The notes under the pieces: generated by a model
What the model saw: only the letters and a program-made list of their open reading frames with translations
Databases searched by the model: none
What the model was told of the DNA's origin: nothing
Translations under genes and position numbers: made by a program
NCBI RefSeq assembly: GCF_001899645.1
Contig: NZ_MKVV01000110.1
Coordinates: 1 to 62,828, forward strand
Length of the DNA stretch: 62,828 bases
Origin: Pseudonocardia sp. 73-21
Lineage (GTDB): Bacteria; Actinomycetota; Actinomycetes; Mycobacteriales; Pseudonocardiaceae
Direction: 5' to 3'
Shown: positions 46,407 through 56,444 of the stretch, one piece after another
How positions within the stretch are numbered: the stretch's first letter is position 1
How the letters are laid out: the number at the start of each line of letters is the position of its first letter

Positions 46407-47575
46407 CACGGTGCCCGCACCTCCCGCTCGGCGAGCAGGGCGCCGAACCCGTCGCGCTCGGAGCTCCAGCCCGTTCCGCGGGCCCACACCGGGCGCACGA
46501 CGACGGTCTCTCCCTCGAGACGCAACGACCCGACGACGTCGAGCACCCGCGCACCCGTGCGGAGCCGCCGCATGTGCAGCACCACCTGGACCGCCGCCGC
46601 CAGCTGGCTGTGCAGGGCGGCGCGAGGCAGACCGCCGGACGCGGCGAGGGCCTCCATCCGGGCCGGCACCTCCCGTGCCGAGTTGGCGTGGACGGTGCCG
46701 GCGCCACCGTCGTGGCCGGTGTTGAGCGCGGCGAGGAGATCGCAGACCTCGGCGCCGCGGACCTCCCCGACGACGAGCCGGTCGGGTCGCATCCGCAGGG
46801 CCTGCCGGACGAGGTCGCGCAGGACGACACCGCCCGCGCCCTCGATGTTGGCGGGCCGCGACACGAGCCGGACCACGTGGGGGTGGCGGGGCCGCAGCTC
46901 TTCCGCGTCCTCCACGCAGACGATCCGTTCCGTCGGATCGACGGCGCTCAGCAGCGCCCCGAGGATCGTGGTCTTCCCGGTGCCCGTGCCGCCCGAGACG
47001 AGGAACGCGAGCCGCGCGGCCAGCACCGCGCGCAGGACGGCCTCGCCCTCGGTGTCGACCGTGCCCAGCGTGCGCAGCGTCGCGAGGTCGTGGGCGGCGG
47101 GCCGCAGGACGCGCAACGACAGGCAGGTGCCGTCGGCCGCCACCGGCGGGAGCACGGCGTGCAGCCGCACGCCGACGTCGGAGAGCCACCCGTCGACGTA
47201 CGGGCTCGCGTCGTCGAGCCGGCGCCCGGCGGCGAGCGCGAGGCGCTGGGCGAGGCGGCGCACCGCGGCCTCGTCGGGGAAGCGCACGGTGCTGCGTTCC
47301 AGGCCGGTGCCGCGGTCGACCCAGACGGCGTCGGGGCCGCAGACGAGCACATCGGTGGTGCGGGGATCGCGCAGGAGCTCGTCGAGCGGGCCGGCGCCGA
47401 CGAACTCCTGGCGCAGGCTGCGCAGCGCGGCCAGGACGTCGAGGTCGCTGGCGACGCCGCCGGCCTCGGCCCGGACGGCCGCGGCGACCGCCGCCGGGCT
47501 GGTGCCGGCGCCGGACGCGGCCAGCCGGGACCGCACGCGGTCGACCAGGGCGGGCCGGGCGTCGAGGATGCTCAC
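46403..47575 (-). CDS. TadA/CpaF family secretion ATPase
   Basis: 390 residues from GTG 47575 (GTGA with the upstream stop). An N-terminal helical domain leads to GPLDELLRDPRTTDVLVCGP, Walker A SGGTGTGKTTIL, the Asp box VCVEDAEELRP and Walker B RPDRLVVGEVRGAE with the His box NTGHDGGAGTVHANS. It is the motor of the Tad/Flp pilus. Orthologue of Rv3659c by order. Confidence 0.94.
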   Translation of the reverse strand: MSILDARPALVDRVRSRLAASGAGTSPAAVAAAVRAEAGGVASDLDVLAALRSLRQEFVGAGPLDELLRDPRTTDVLVCGPDAVWVDRGTGLERSTVRFPDEAAVRRLAQRLALAAGRRLDDASPYVDGWLSDVGVRLHAVLPPVAADGTCLSLRVLRPAAHDLATLRTLGTVDTEGEAVLRAVLAARLAFLVSGGTGTGKTTILGALLSAVDPTERIVCVEDAEELRPRHPHVVRLVSRPANIEGAGGVVLRDLVRQALRMRPDRLVVGEVRGAEVCDLLAALNTGHDGGAGTVHANSAREVPARMEALAASGGLPRAALHSQLAAAVQVVLHMRRLRTGARVLDVVGSLRLEGETVVVRPVWARGTGWSSERDGFGALLAEREVRAPW

Positions 47576-48696
47576 GGCGCACTCCCCACCCGGGCACCGG
47601 TGACGGTGCGCAGCTCGGCGAGCACGGCCCTGGCGGCGCCGGTGAGCGGGCCACGGGGCCGGCCGGGCGCCGAGCCGCGCTCGAGGGCCCGCTCGATGCC
47701 CGGCTCGGGACGCATCGCGACCAGCAGCGGCAGGCCGAGGGCCCGGGCGATCTCCTGCGCCTCCACGCCGCCCGGGGACGGCCCGCGCACCACCAGCCGC
47801 ACGGCGCCGCCGTGTTCGGCGAGCACCGCCGCGACGCGGGCGGCCGCCGCTGAGGACCGGACGTCGGCCGGGACGACCAGCAGTGTGAGGTCGGCCGCGG
47901 TGAGCGCGGCGACCGCCGCGTCGGTGGGGTAGCGGGGCAGGTCGCACACGACGGTGTCGCCGCCGCGGCGACCGGCGTCGAGCACGGAGGTGACCGCGGC
48001 CGGCGTGGGGCCGTGGGCCGAGCGGTCGCAGGACAGCACGCCCAGCTCACCCCGGCCCCGCCCGACGTCGGGGGCCGGGAGCGCGGCATGCAGGGCGGTG
48101 GCCGGGACCCGGCCGCCGCCGACCCCGATGTCGGGCCAGCGCAGCCCGCCGAGATCCTCCGCTCCGAGCACGAGATCCAGACCGCCACCGAGCGGATCGC
48201 AGTCGACGAGCAGCGCCCGGTGGCCCTCCCGCACCGCCGTGACGGCCACGGCCGCGGCGAACACCGACGCGCCCGCACCGCCCCGACCGCCGACGACGGC
48301 GACCACCCCACCACCACCGCGGTGGTGCCCTTCGGAGGCCTCGGTGAGCGCGGCGACCAGCCACGACTCGGCGTCGGGGAGTGACACGACGTGTTCGGCA
48401 CCGACGGCCACCGCGTGGCGCCAGATGTCGGGCGGGGGGGCACCCCGCGCGGCCACCACCACCGCGCCCCGGCGGGGGAGCCCGGCCGTGGCGCAGTGCT
48501 GCGCCGCGGGCGCGTCGAGCAGCACCAGCGGGCCGGCCGTCCAGTGCGGACGGGCCTGCGCGGCGTCGAGGACCCGGTGCAGCTCGCAGCCGGCCGCTGC
48601 GGCGAGGCGCAGCACGGCGTCGAGCAGATCGGGATCGGACATCATCACGAGCCCGCGCACCGGGGGCCCGCTCGCGTGGCTGTCGTCGGGGTGCAC
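47572..48696 (-). CDS. ssd: CpaE-like / septum-site-determining protein (Ssd)
   Basis: About 374 residues from GTG 48696, which follows GGAGGAGG. An N-terminal receiver-like part is followed by a MinD-like ATPase domain with a deviant Walker A (VVGGRGGAGASVFAAA; Gly-Ala-Ser in place of Gly-Lys-Thr) and switch motifs LLVDCDPLGGGLDLVLG and DTVVCDLPRYP. The Rv3660c orthologue is described as a septum-site regulator; in the operon a CpaE-like role in pilus positioning is also possible. First gene of the Tad operon. Confidence 0.87.
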   Translation of the reverse strand: MHPDDSHASGPPVRGLVMMSDPDLLDAVLRLAAAAGCELHRVLDAAQARPHWTAGPLVLLDAPAAQHCATAGLPRRGAVVVAARGAPPPDIWRHAVAVGAEHVVSLPDAESWLVAALTEASEGHHRGGGGVVAVVGGRGGAGASVFAAAVAVTAVREGHRALLVDCDPLGGGLDLVLGAEDLGGLRWPDIGVGGGRVPATALHAALPAPDVGRGRGELGVLSCDRSAHGPTPAAVTSVLDAGRRGGDTVVCDLPRYPTDAAVAALTAADLTLLVVPADVRSSAAAARVAAVLAEHGGAVRLVVRGPSPGGVEAQEIARALGLPLLVAMRPEPGIERALERGSAPGRPRGPLTGAARAVLAELRTVTGARVGSAP

Positions 48697-48884
48697 ATCC
48701 GCCTCCTCCGCGCTCCGGGTGGAGCGACACCGACCAGCGTGCGGCGGTGCGGGGAGGCGTGGTGGAGCGATCGCGAAACTGTGGATGGCCGGGGTGCGAT
48801 GGGGACAACTCGACGCCGCCGGCCCGCTGTCCACCGGTTCTGTCGGTGCGCTGGGGAAGAATGGACTCCGGGGGTACCCCGGAC

Positions 48885-48958
48885 ATAGGACGACCCCCGC
48901 CAGGGGGGATTGGCGGGGGTCGTCGTCGGTTCAGCTCCGGGGGGTCGAGCTGAACCAC
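48885..48958 (-). ncRNA. 6C RNA (B11-type)
   Basis: On the minus strand two strong hairpins each expose six C residues: stem GGTTCAGCTC/GAGCTGAACC (48956-48928) with loop GACCCCCCG, then a 14-bp stem (48924-48911 with 48902-48889) with loop ATCCCCCC. Two C6 loops define the 6C motif of actinobacteria. In M. tuberculosis the same RNA (B11) lies at the same place between Rv3660c and Rv3661. A smaller hairpin (around 48862-48884) follows on the minus strand and may end the transcript. The flanks 48697-48861 and 48962-49086 hold no gene. Confidence 0.92.
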
Positions 48959-49086
48959 GTCCGGACACTGTCCGAACACGTCAACTGTAGCCGGTCACGA
49001 GCCGCAATGCGCGCCCCTGGACGGAGCATCTCTGGCGTGCCGGTCGGCCGTCCGGGGGAGGCGGTGCTCTGGCAAGCTCGCGCGAC

Positions 49087-49908
49087 GTGCCCAGTGCCCC
49101 CGGTGAGTCCGTTCCGCCGCCGCCGCTGTCGTCGGCCGCGGCGTTCTTCGACCTCGACAAGACGATCATCGCGGGGTCGAGCGCGCTGGCGTTCAGCCGG
49201 CCGTTCCGGCGACGTGGGCTGATCAGCAGACGGGCCGCGCTGCGCAGCGTCTACGCGCAGCTGCTGCTGGTTCTCTCGGGCGCCGACGCCGACACGATGG
49301 ACCTGCTGCGCCGCCGCATCACGGCGCTGTGCACCGGCTGGGAGGTGGCGCAGATCCGGGCGATCGTCGCCGAGACCCTGCACGAGATCGTCGAGCCGCT
49401 CGTCTACGCGGAGGCCACCGCGCTGATCGCGGAGCACCGGGCCGAGGGCGACGAGATCGTCGTGCTGTCCGCGTCGGGGCTCGAGGTGGTGGAACCGATC
49501 GCCGCGCTCGTGGGGGCGGACCGGTGCCTGGCGACGCGGATGGGCGTGGCGGACGGCCGCTACACCGGGGTGATCGAGTACTACTGCTACGGCGATGAGA
49601 AGGCGGCCGCGGCCCGGGAGATCGCCGCCGAGCGCGGCTACCGGCTCGCGGACTGCCGCGCCTACTCCGACTCGATCACCGACCTGCCGCTGCTGGAGGC
49701 GGTCGGGCACCCGACGGCCGTCAACCCGGACCGGGCCCTGCGCCGCGAGGCGGTCGGCCGCGGCTGGCCGATCCTGACCTTCGCCGATCCGGTGGCGCTG
49801 CGGTCCCGGTTCCGACCGTCCGGCGCAACGATGGCCGTCGCCGGGGGCGCGGCCGCGGCCCTGGTGGGCGCGGGCTGGTTCGGCCATCGCCTGCTCACGC
49901 GGCCGTAG
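49087..49908 (+). CDS. HAD-IB family phosphatase (SerB-like, Rv3661 orthologue)
   Basis: 273 residues. HAD motif I AAFFDLDKTIIAGSS, motif II VVLSASG, and motif III/IV EKAAAAREIAAERGY with AYSDSITDLPLLEAVG are present. A C-terminal hydrophobic segment (MAVAGGAAAALVGAGWFG) may anchor it in the membrane. Family members dephosphorylate small molecules or lipids. The gene lies between two conserved RNAs. Confidence 0.9.
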   Translation: MPSAPGESVPPPPLSSAAAFFDLDKTIIAGSSALAFSRPFRRRGLISRRAALRSVYAQLLLVLSGADADTMDLLRRRITALCTGWEVAQIRAIVAETLHEIVEPLVYAEATALIAEHRAEGDEIVVLSASGLEVVEPIAALVGADRCLATRMGVADGRYTGVIEYYCYGDEKAAAAREIAAERGYRLADCRAYSDSITDLPLLEAVGHPTAVNPDRALRREAVGRGWPILTFADPVALRSRFRPSGATMAVAGGAAAALVGAGWFGHRLLTRP

Positions 49909-49980
49909 TCGACCTGTGCGTGACCGCCCAGGCGGTGATCGACACGCTGCGTGCCTGAACCGGTGCACCGCCGTCGGCCC

Positions 49981-50009
49981 TTGATGTGGCCCCGGTCACC
50001 GACTACAAA
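49981..50009 (+). promoter_or_regulatory. Promoter of the Ms1-like RNA
   Basis: TTGATG (49981-49986), 17 nt, TACAAA (50004-50009), on the plus strand within a gap that has no gene. Predicted start near 50015. Confidence 0.5.
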
Positions 50010-50014
50010 CGGAC

Positions 50015-50255
50015 CCACGAACTCCTGGACGGCCAGGGGCGGTGCGGCAGAGAAGCACCCGTCCTCCCCGGTCAGGGCTTCGTACGCGAAGGACGGGCAC
50101 TCCACGCACAGCACGCCGCGGGAGGCATGTCGTCGTGGGGCCTGCGTACCGGGATGCCGGGCGCCGAGGCCACCGACCACGACACGTAGTGCACGCTGGA
50201 TCCCGGTCGTCGCGTCGGCGGGCGGTGCTCCCTCACGGGGGCGCCGCCCGTCTTT
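50015..50255 (+). ncRNA. Proposed Ms1/6S-like RNA
   Basis: The gap 49909-50254 carries a plus-strand promoter, about 240 nt of foldable sequence and an intrinsic terminator, with no credible protein. CCCGTCCT pairs with AGGACGGG around an inner CTTCG-TACG-CGAAG hairpin, and GGACCCACGA near the 5' end can pair with TCGTGGGGCC further on, as in an enclosing stem. M. tuberculosis encodes the abundant RNA MTS2823 (Ms1), which binds core RNA polymerase, at this position between Rv3661 and Rv3662c, and Streptomyces has a homologue. Identification rests on synteny and structure. Confidence 0.6.
50219..50255 (+). terminator. Intrinsic terminator of the Ms1-like RNA
   Basis: CGGGCGGTGC (50219-50228) pairs with GCGCCGCCCG (50241-50250) with one G-U pair; TCTTT follows. 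It ends at the stop codon of the convergent gene. Confidence 0.82.
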
Positions 50256-51028
50256 CACGTGCGGGCCTCCGCGATCGACAGGCCTTCGGTGGCCCCGGCC
50301 TCCCACTGCGCGCAGCAGTGCACGATCCAGGTGGCGAGTCCGTCGGTGGTGCCCGCGGCGAAGCCCGCGGCCGCGGTGCGGTACTCCTGGGCCCGACGCA
50401 GGTGCCCGACCTCGGGCACCGCGAGGCCCTTGGGGTCCAGGCCGACGGCGACGGCGGTCAGCCGGGCGGCGGCCCGGGCCACCACGCCGTTGGCGGACGG
50501 GAACGGGGCGAGGGCCAGCAGCTCGCCGTGCACCACCGCCACCAGCACCGGTGCCGGCACCGTCGTCGCGCCCGTCACCAGGTCGGCGAGCAGCGACAGC
50601 CGGGCCGACACGCCCGCGCTGTTCGCGGGGCGGCCCAGCTCGGCGTCCCGGCGCTCGCCGGGCACGAGATCCGACGCGGCGACGACATGCAGCCGGGCGA
50701 GGGCCTGCAGGGGCGAGGTGCGCCAGACCCCGAGCATGCGGCCCGACTCCTCGGCGACCCGCACCGCGCCGGCGAGCACCGGGTCGGTCACGGTTGTCTC
50801 GTCGTCGTCCGGCCCGGTCCGGGCCGGTTCGATCGGGGCCCCGTCCAGCGCCGCCGACGCCCTGGCCGCCCGCAGGCTCGCCTCGGCGGCCGTGGCCGCC
50901 CAGCCCCGCCGGTTGACGGCGTGGTTGTGGACGGCGACGAGCGCGTCGCGGGCGCGGGCGACCGCGTCGGCCACCCCGGGCAGTCCGACCAGCGGGGCGA
51001 GCGGATCGGAGACGGACCTCAGCGCCAT
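50255..51028 (-). CDS. Rv3662c-like protein, degenerate Fic-like fold
   Basis: 257 residues, soluble, all-helical. The segment VAVVHGELLALAPFPSANGV followed by VARAAARLTAVA lines up with the Fic core HPFxxGNGRxxR, but the catalytic His is Ala, Gly is Ala, and the first Arg of the loop is Val. Upstream, SLRAARASAALDGAPI resembles the Fic N-terminal region. If the match is real, the AMP-transferase activity is lost. Orthologues occur across actinobacteria at this locus. Function unknown. Confidence 0.65.
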   Translation of the reverse strand: MALRSVSDPLAPLVGLPGVADAVARARDALVAVHNHAVNRRGWAATAAEASLRAARASAALDGAPIEPARTGPDDDETTVTDPVLAGAVRVAEESGRMLGVWRTSPLQALARLHVVAASDLVPGERRDAELGRPANSAGVSARLSLLADLVTGATTVPAPVLVAVVHGELLALAPFPSANGVVARAAARLTAVAVGLDPKGLAVPEVGHLRRAQEYRTAAAGFAAGTTDGLATWIVHCCAQWEAGATEGLSIAEART

Positions 51029-51335
51029 CCGACCATCGTCTCAGCCCGGCACCGGGCATCCGCGGGCGGTTCGGCGAAATGTCGTTTTCCACTATTTGTC
51101 GACGAATGTCGGGCATGGTGGATAAGCGAGCAATGCGGGTGACACTGGTCACGAACCCATCGCTCGTGTGGGTGACGCGAATCGCAATTCGAGTGGAACA
51201 GCTCCTAGCTTGCTCGCCGAGTCACGTACCGGCAGAGCGGCCGGGACGGATGCCGTCGAGGCCCTCCCACCCGCTCGGACGGTCCGGTCGGCACCGTGTC
51301 GCACCAGGTCAGCGTGGCTGTGGAGGGTAAAGCGC
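51029..51335. promoter_or_regulatory. Regulatory region of the acetate transporter gene
   Basis: No gene in this 307-bp divergent gap. GTGA-N6-TCAC at 51139-51152 matches the core of actinobacterial Crp/GlxR sites (TGTGA-N6-TCACA). A second imperfect palindrome, CGAATCGCAATTCG, follows around 51178. GGAGGG at 51322 is the transporter's ribosome site. Confidence 0.5.
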
Positions 51336-51980
51336 ATGTCCAGCTCGGTCGAGGATCGTCAACATGGTGCCCACTTCGTCGAGGAGCCGTTGGAGCAGCG
51401 GGCGGTCAGTCCCGCGGACCACGTCGCTGACCCGGGACCCCTCGGGCTCGCCGCCTTCGCCACCACCACGTTCGTGTTGAGCGCGTTCAACGCGGGTATC
51501 GTGCCGAAGACGCTGGAAGCGGTCGTGCTGCCGCTCGCGCTGTTCTACGGCGGGACGGCCCAGCTGCTCGCCGGCATGTGGGAATTCAAGAAGGCCAACA
51601 CGTTCGGGGCCGTGGCGTTCACCTCCTACGGTGCCTTCTGGCTGTCCTTCGCGGCCTACGTGAAGTTCATTGCGCCGGGACTGCCCGCGGCCGGTGCCGG
51701 TACGGCCACGGGGCTCTTCCTGCTCGCGTGGACGATCTTCACCGCGTACATGACCGTCGCCTCGCTGCGGACGACCGGCGCGATCGCCGCCGTGTTCGTG
51801 GTGCTGCTCGCGACGCTCATCCTGCTCGTGTTCGGCACCCTGGGCGGCTCCGCCGGCGCGGGTCAGATCGGCGGGTACCTCGGACTCGTCACGGCCTTCC
51901 TGGCCTGGTACGCCTCCGCGGCGGGCGTGGTCAACGCGACGTGGAAGCGCTCCGTGCTCCCCGTCATGCCGCTGAGCTAG
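51336..51980 (+). CDS. Acetate uptake transporter (SatP/GPR1-FUN34-YaaH family)
   Basis: 214 residues: a polar N-terminus of about 35, then the family motif DPGPLGLAAFATTTFVLSAF and six membrane helices, including the AYMTVASLRT segment. These proteins import acetate and succinate with protons. ATG 51336 has GGAGGG upstream. It lies 140 bp before acetyl-CoA synthetase on the same strand, forming a plain uptake-and-activation pair. A possible Crp/GlxR site lies upstream. Confidence 0.93.
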   Translation: MSSSVEDRQHGAHFVEEPLEQRAVSPADHVADPGPLGLAAFATTTFVLSAFNAGIVPKTLEAVVLPLALFYGGTAQLLAGMWEFKKANTFGAVAFTSYGAFWLSFAAYVKFIAPGLPAAGAGTATGLFLLAWTIFTAYMTVASLRTTGAIAAVFVVLLATLILLVFGTLGGSAGAGQIGGYLGLVTAFLAWYASAAGVVNATWKRSVLPVMPLS

Positions 51981-52121
51981 CACGGTTCGCCCGTCCGGGC
52001 CGACGACCCTGCCCGTACTGACGGTGCGCTCGGGGTCGTCGGCCACTAGCGTTCGACCACGACGAAAGCCACCGGTCGAGGCCGTCCGGTGTGCAGTGCA
52101 GCACCAGGAGGGCACGAAGAG

Positions 52122-54095
<1,974 letters not shown>

Positions 54096-54123
54096 TCACC
54101 GCTCCCTCGGGCATGCTCTACGC

Positions 54124-54552
54124 ATGGCCGAGGGCGATCTTCACGTACGGGGACCGCTGGTGCTGCCCGCGAGCGAGCTGCACTGGCGGTTCTCGCGCGC
54201 GTCGGGGCCCGGTGGCCAGGGTGTGAACACCACCGACTCGCGGGTGGAGCTGTCGTTCGACCTGCTCCGCTCGCCGTCGGTGCCCGAGGACCTGCGCGAA
54301 CGCGCGCTGGCCAGGCTCGCCCCCCGCCTCGTCGACGGCGTCCTGACGATCACCGGGCAGGAGTTCCGCAGCCAGCTCCGCAACCGCGACGCCGTGCGCG
54401 AGCGCCTCGCCGAGACGTTGCGCGGGGCCACGGCCCCCGAGCCGCCGAAGCGCCGCCCCACCAAGCCGTCCAAGAACGCGAGGCGCCGACGGGTGGACGC
54501 CAAGACCCGCCGCGGGGCGATCAAGAAGCTGCGCGGCCGCCCGGACGAGTGA
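54124..54552 (+). CDS. arfB: Peptidyl-tRNA hydrolase ArfB (YaeJ)
   Basis: 142 residues. The GGQ catalytic motif is in SRASGPGGQGVNTTDSRVEL near residue 32, and the C-terminal basic tail (PKRRPTKPSKNARRRRVDAK) is the part that enters the empty mRNA channel. It rescues ribosomes stalled on non-stop mRNA. It lies 28 bp after acs. Confidence 0.94.
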   Translation: MAEGDLHVRGPLVLPASELHWRFSRASGPGGQGVNTTDSRVELSFDLLRSPSVPEDLRERALARLAPRLVDGVLTITGQEFRSQLRNRDAVRERLAETLRGATAPEPPKRRPTKPSKNARRRRVDAKTRRGAIKKLRGRPDE

Positions 54553-54637
54553 GATGTCCGTTAGGGTCGTGTGAAGGTGCGCCGGGAAGTCTGGTCGGCA
54601 ATGTCATCGCCGTACCCACCTCCGCCCGGAGCCGCCC

Positions 54638-55873
54638 GTGATCGCACGTCACCTCATCGCCACCTCGGGTGAGTTCGCCCGCTACCTCCGTACCGAGACC
54701 GTCGGTGGCGTCGTCCTGCTCGTGGCGGCCGCGATCGCGGTGCTGTGGGCCAACTCGCCCTTCGCCGACGCCTACCGGATCATGCGCGAGACCGTGGTGG
54801 GCCCGGCGGCGCTGCACCTGGACCTGACGCTCGCGCAGTGGGCCACCGACGGGGTGCTGGCGGTCTTCTTCCTCGTGGTGGGGCTGGAGCTCAAGCGCGA
54901 GCTCGTCACCGGGGAGCTGTCCTCCGCGCGCCAGGCGCTGCTCCCGGTGGCGGCCGCGCTCGGCGGGATGATCGTGCCGGCGGGGCTCGCGCTGCTGGTC
55001 GGGGGCGGTGCGCCCGGCATGGAGCAGGCCTGGGCCATCCCCGTGGCCACCGACATCGCGTTCGCCCTCGGCGTCCTCGCCCTGGCCGGCTCGGCGTTGC
55101 CCGTCACCGCGCGGGTGTTCCTGCTCGGGCTGGCGGTGGCCGACGACCTGGGGGCGATCGCCGTCATCGCCATCGTCTTCAGCAGTGGGCTGAACCTGCT
55201 CGCGCTCGGCGTCGCCGCGGCGGGCGCGCTCCTGTACTGGTGGCTGCAGCGCCGGCGCGTCCGGGCCTGGTGGATCTACGTGCCCCTGGGCGTCGCGGTC
55301 TGGATCGCCGTGCACGACGCGGGCATCCACGCCACCGTCGCCGGGGTGCTGCTCGGTCTGCTCACCCGCGTCCGCCCGGACGACGACGAGCGGTTCGCCC
55401 CCGCGCTGCGCCTGGAGCACCGGCTGCAGCCCTGGTCGGCCGGGGTGTGCGTGCCGGTGTTCGCGCTGTTCGCCGCGGGCGTGCCGGTGGGGCCGTCGGC
55501 GCTGCGGGAGGTGGTCGGCAACCCGGTGCCCCTGGCGGTGATCGTCGGGCTGCTGGTGGGCAAGGTCGTGGGCATCCTCGGGGCGTCCTGGCTCGCGATC
55601 CGGCTGACGCCCGCCTGCCGGCCCAGGGGGTTGGGCTGGCGGGACATGGCGGCCGTGTCGATGCTCGGCGGCGTCGGGTTCACCGTGAGCCTGCTCATCG
55701 CGGAGCTGTCGCTGACCGGTTCGGTCCTGGACGCCGCGAAGGCGGCGGTGCTCATCGCGTCGGCGGTGGCGTCACTGCTCGGGGCGGCGATGCTCGTGCG
55801 GCGGGGCCGGGTGCACGCGGCGCTGGCCGACGACCACACGTCCGGTGGAGAACCCGGGCGCGCCGCCGCCTGA
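54638..55873 (+). CDS. nhaA: Na+/H+ antiporter NhaA
   Basis: 411 residues, GTG start, about 12 membrane helices. Family motifs ETVGGVVLLVAAAIAVLWAN, VATDIAFALGVLALAG and LAVADDLGAIAVIAIVFSSG (the ion-binding Asp pair) are present, with GKVVGILGASWLAIRL further on. It exports Na+ in exchange for protons. The M. tuberculosis order lacks it here, so it is an insertion into the conserved block. Confidence 0.95.
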   Translation: MIARHLIATSGEFARYLRTETVGGVVLLVAAAIAVLWANSPFADAYRIMRETVVGPAALHLDLTLAQWATDGVLAVFFLVVGLELKRELVTGELSSARQALLPVAAALGGMIVPAGLALLVGGGAPGMEQAWAIPVATDIAFALGVLALAGSALPVTARVFLLGLAVADDLGAIAVIAIVFSSGLNLLALGVAAAGALLYWWLQRRRVRAWWIYVPLGVAVWIAVHDAGIHATVAGVLLGLLTRVRPDDDERFAPALRLEHRLQPWSAGVCVPVFALFAAGVPVGPSALREVVGNPVPLAVIVGLLVGKVVGILGASWLAIRLTPACRPRGLGWRDMAAVSMLGGVGFTVSLLIAELSLTGSVLDAAKAAVLIASAVASLLGAAMLVRRGRVHAALADDHTSGGEPGRAAA

Positions 55874-55942
55874 CCGGGCGTCCGCTGGACGGCCGTGGAA
55901 GGATGCGTAGCGATCACCTGAGCAGCGAGAAGGAGGACCACT

Positions 55943-56443
55943 GTGGCCACCCCGACCAGCGCAGGCGGCGCGGAGGTCCCTCCGGTGCTGCCCTCGATCC
56001 CGCTCTCCAAGGAGCCGGTCACCCCCGTGGGCGAGCAGTCCATCGGAGGCCTCGTCAAGGAGGCCACCGCGCACGTCTCCACGCTCGTGCGCGCGGAGGT
56101 CGAGCTCGCCCGCGCCGAGGTCACCGCCGAGGTCAAGAAGGGGCTGCAGGGCAGCATCTTCTTCATCGTCGCGCTCGTGATCGCGCTGTTCAGCCTGTTC
56201 TACCTGTTCTTCACGATCGCCGAGGTGATCGCCATCTGGCTGCCACGATCGGCGGCGTTCGGCATCACGTTCGCCCTGATGCTCCTGGTGGCGGGCCTGT
56301 TCGGGTTCCTCGGCTACCTGCGGGTGCGCAAGATCCGCAAGCCCGAGCGCACCATCTCCAGCCTCAAGGACTCCGCGCAGGTGCTGTCGCAGCGCGGCCG
56401 TGGGGCCACCTCACCCGACCTGAACGGCCACAGCCTCAACTGA
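55943..56443 (+). CDS. Phage-holin-family (DUF1469/Holin-X) membrane protein
   Basis: 166 residues, GTG start with GAAGGAGG upstream. An N-terminal amphipathic helix (LVKEATAHVSTLVRAEVELA, then RAEVTAEVKKG) precedes two membrane helices (IFFIVALVIALFSLFYLFF and FGITFALMLLVAGLFGFL) and a basic tail. Same architecture and position as Rv3669. Despite the family name there is no phage context. Function unknown. Confidence 0.85.
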   Translation: MATPTSAGGAEVPPVLPSIPLSKEPVTPVGEQSIGGLVKEATAHVSTLVRAEVELARAEVTAEVKKGLQGSIFFIVALVIALFSLFYLFFTIAEVIAIWLPRSAAFGITFALMLLVAGLFGFLGYLRVRKIRKPERTISSLKDSAQVLSQRGRGATSPDLNGHSLN

Positions 56444-56444
56444 C

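Noticed and set aside
49986..50189. 67-codon protein in the HAD/Rv3662c-like gap
   Set aside because: Start overlaps a promoter, composition is not protein-like, and structure plus synteny favour an RNA.
49909..50254. tmRNA or RNase P RNA
   Set aside because: No tRNA-like ends, no tag reading frame and none of the RNase P core sequences were seen.
55943..56443. Prophage fragment (holin)
   Set aside because: Single gene with the architecture and position of Rv3669; no other phage genes.
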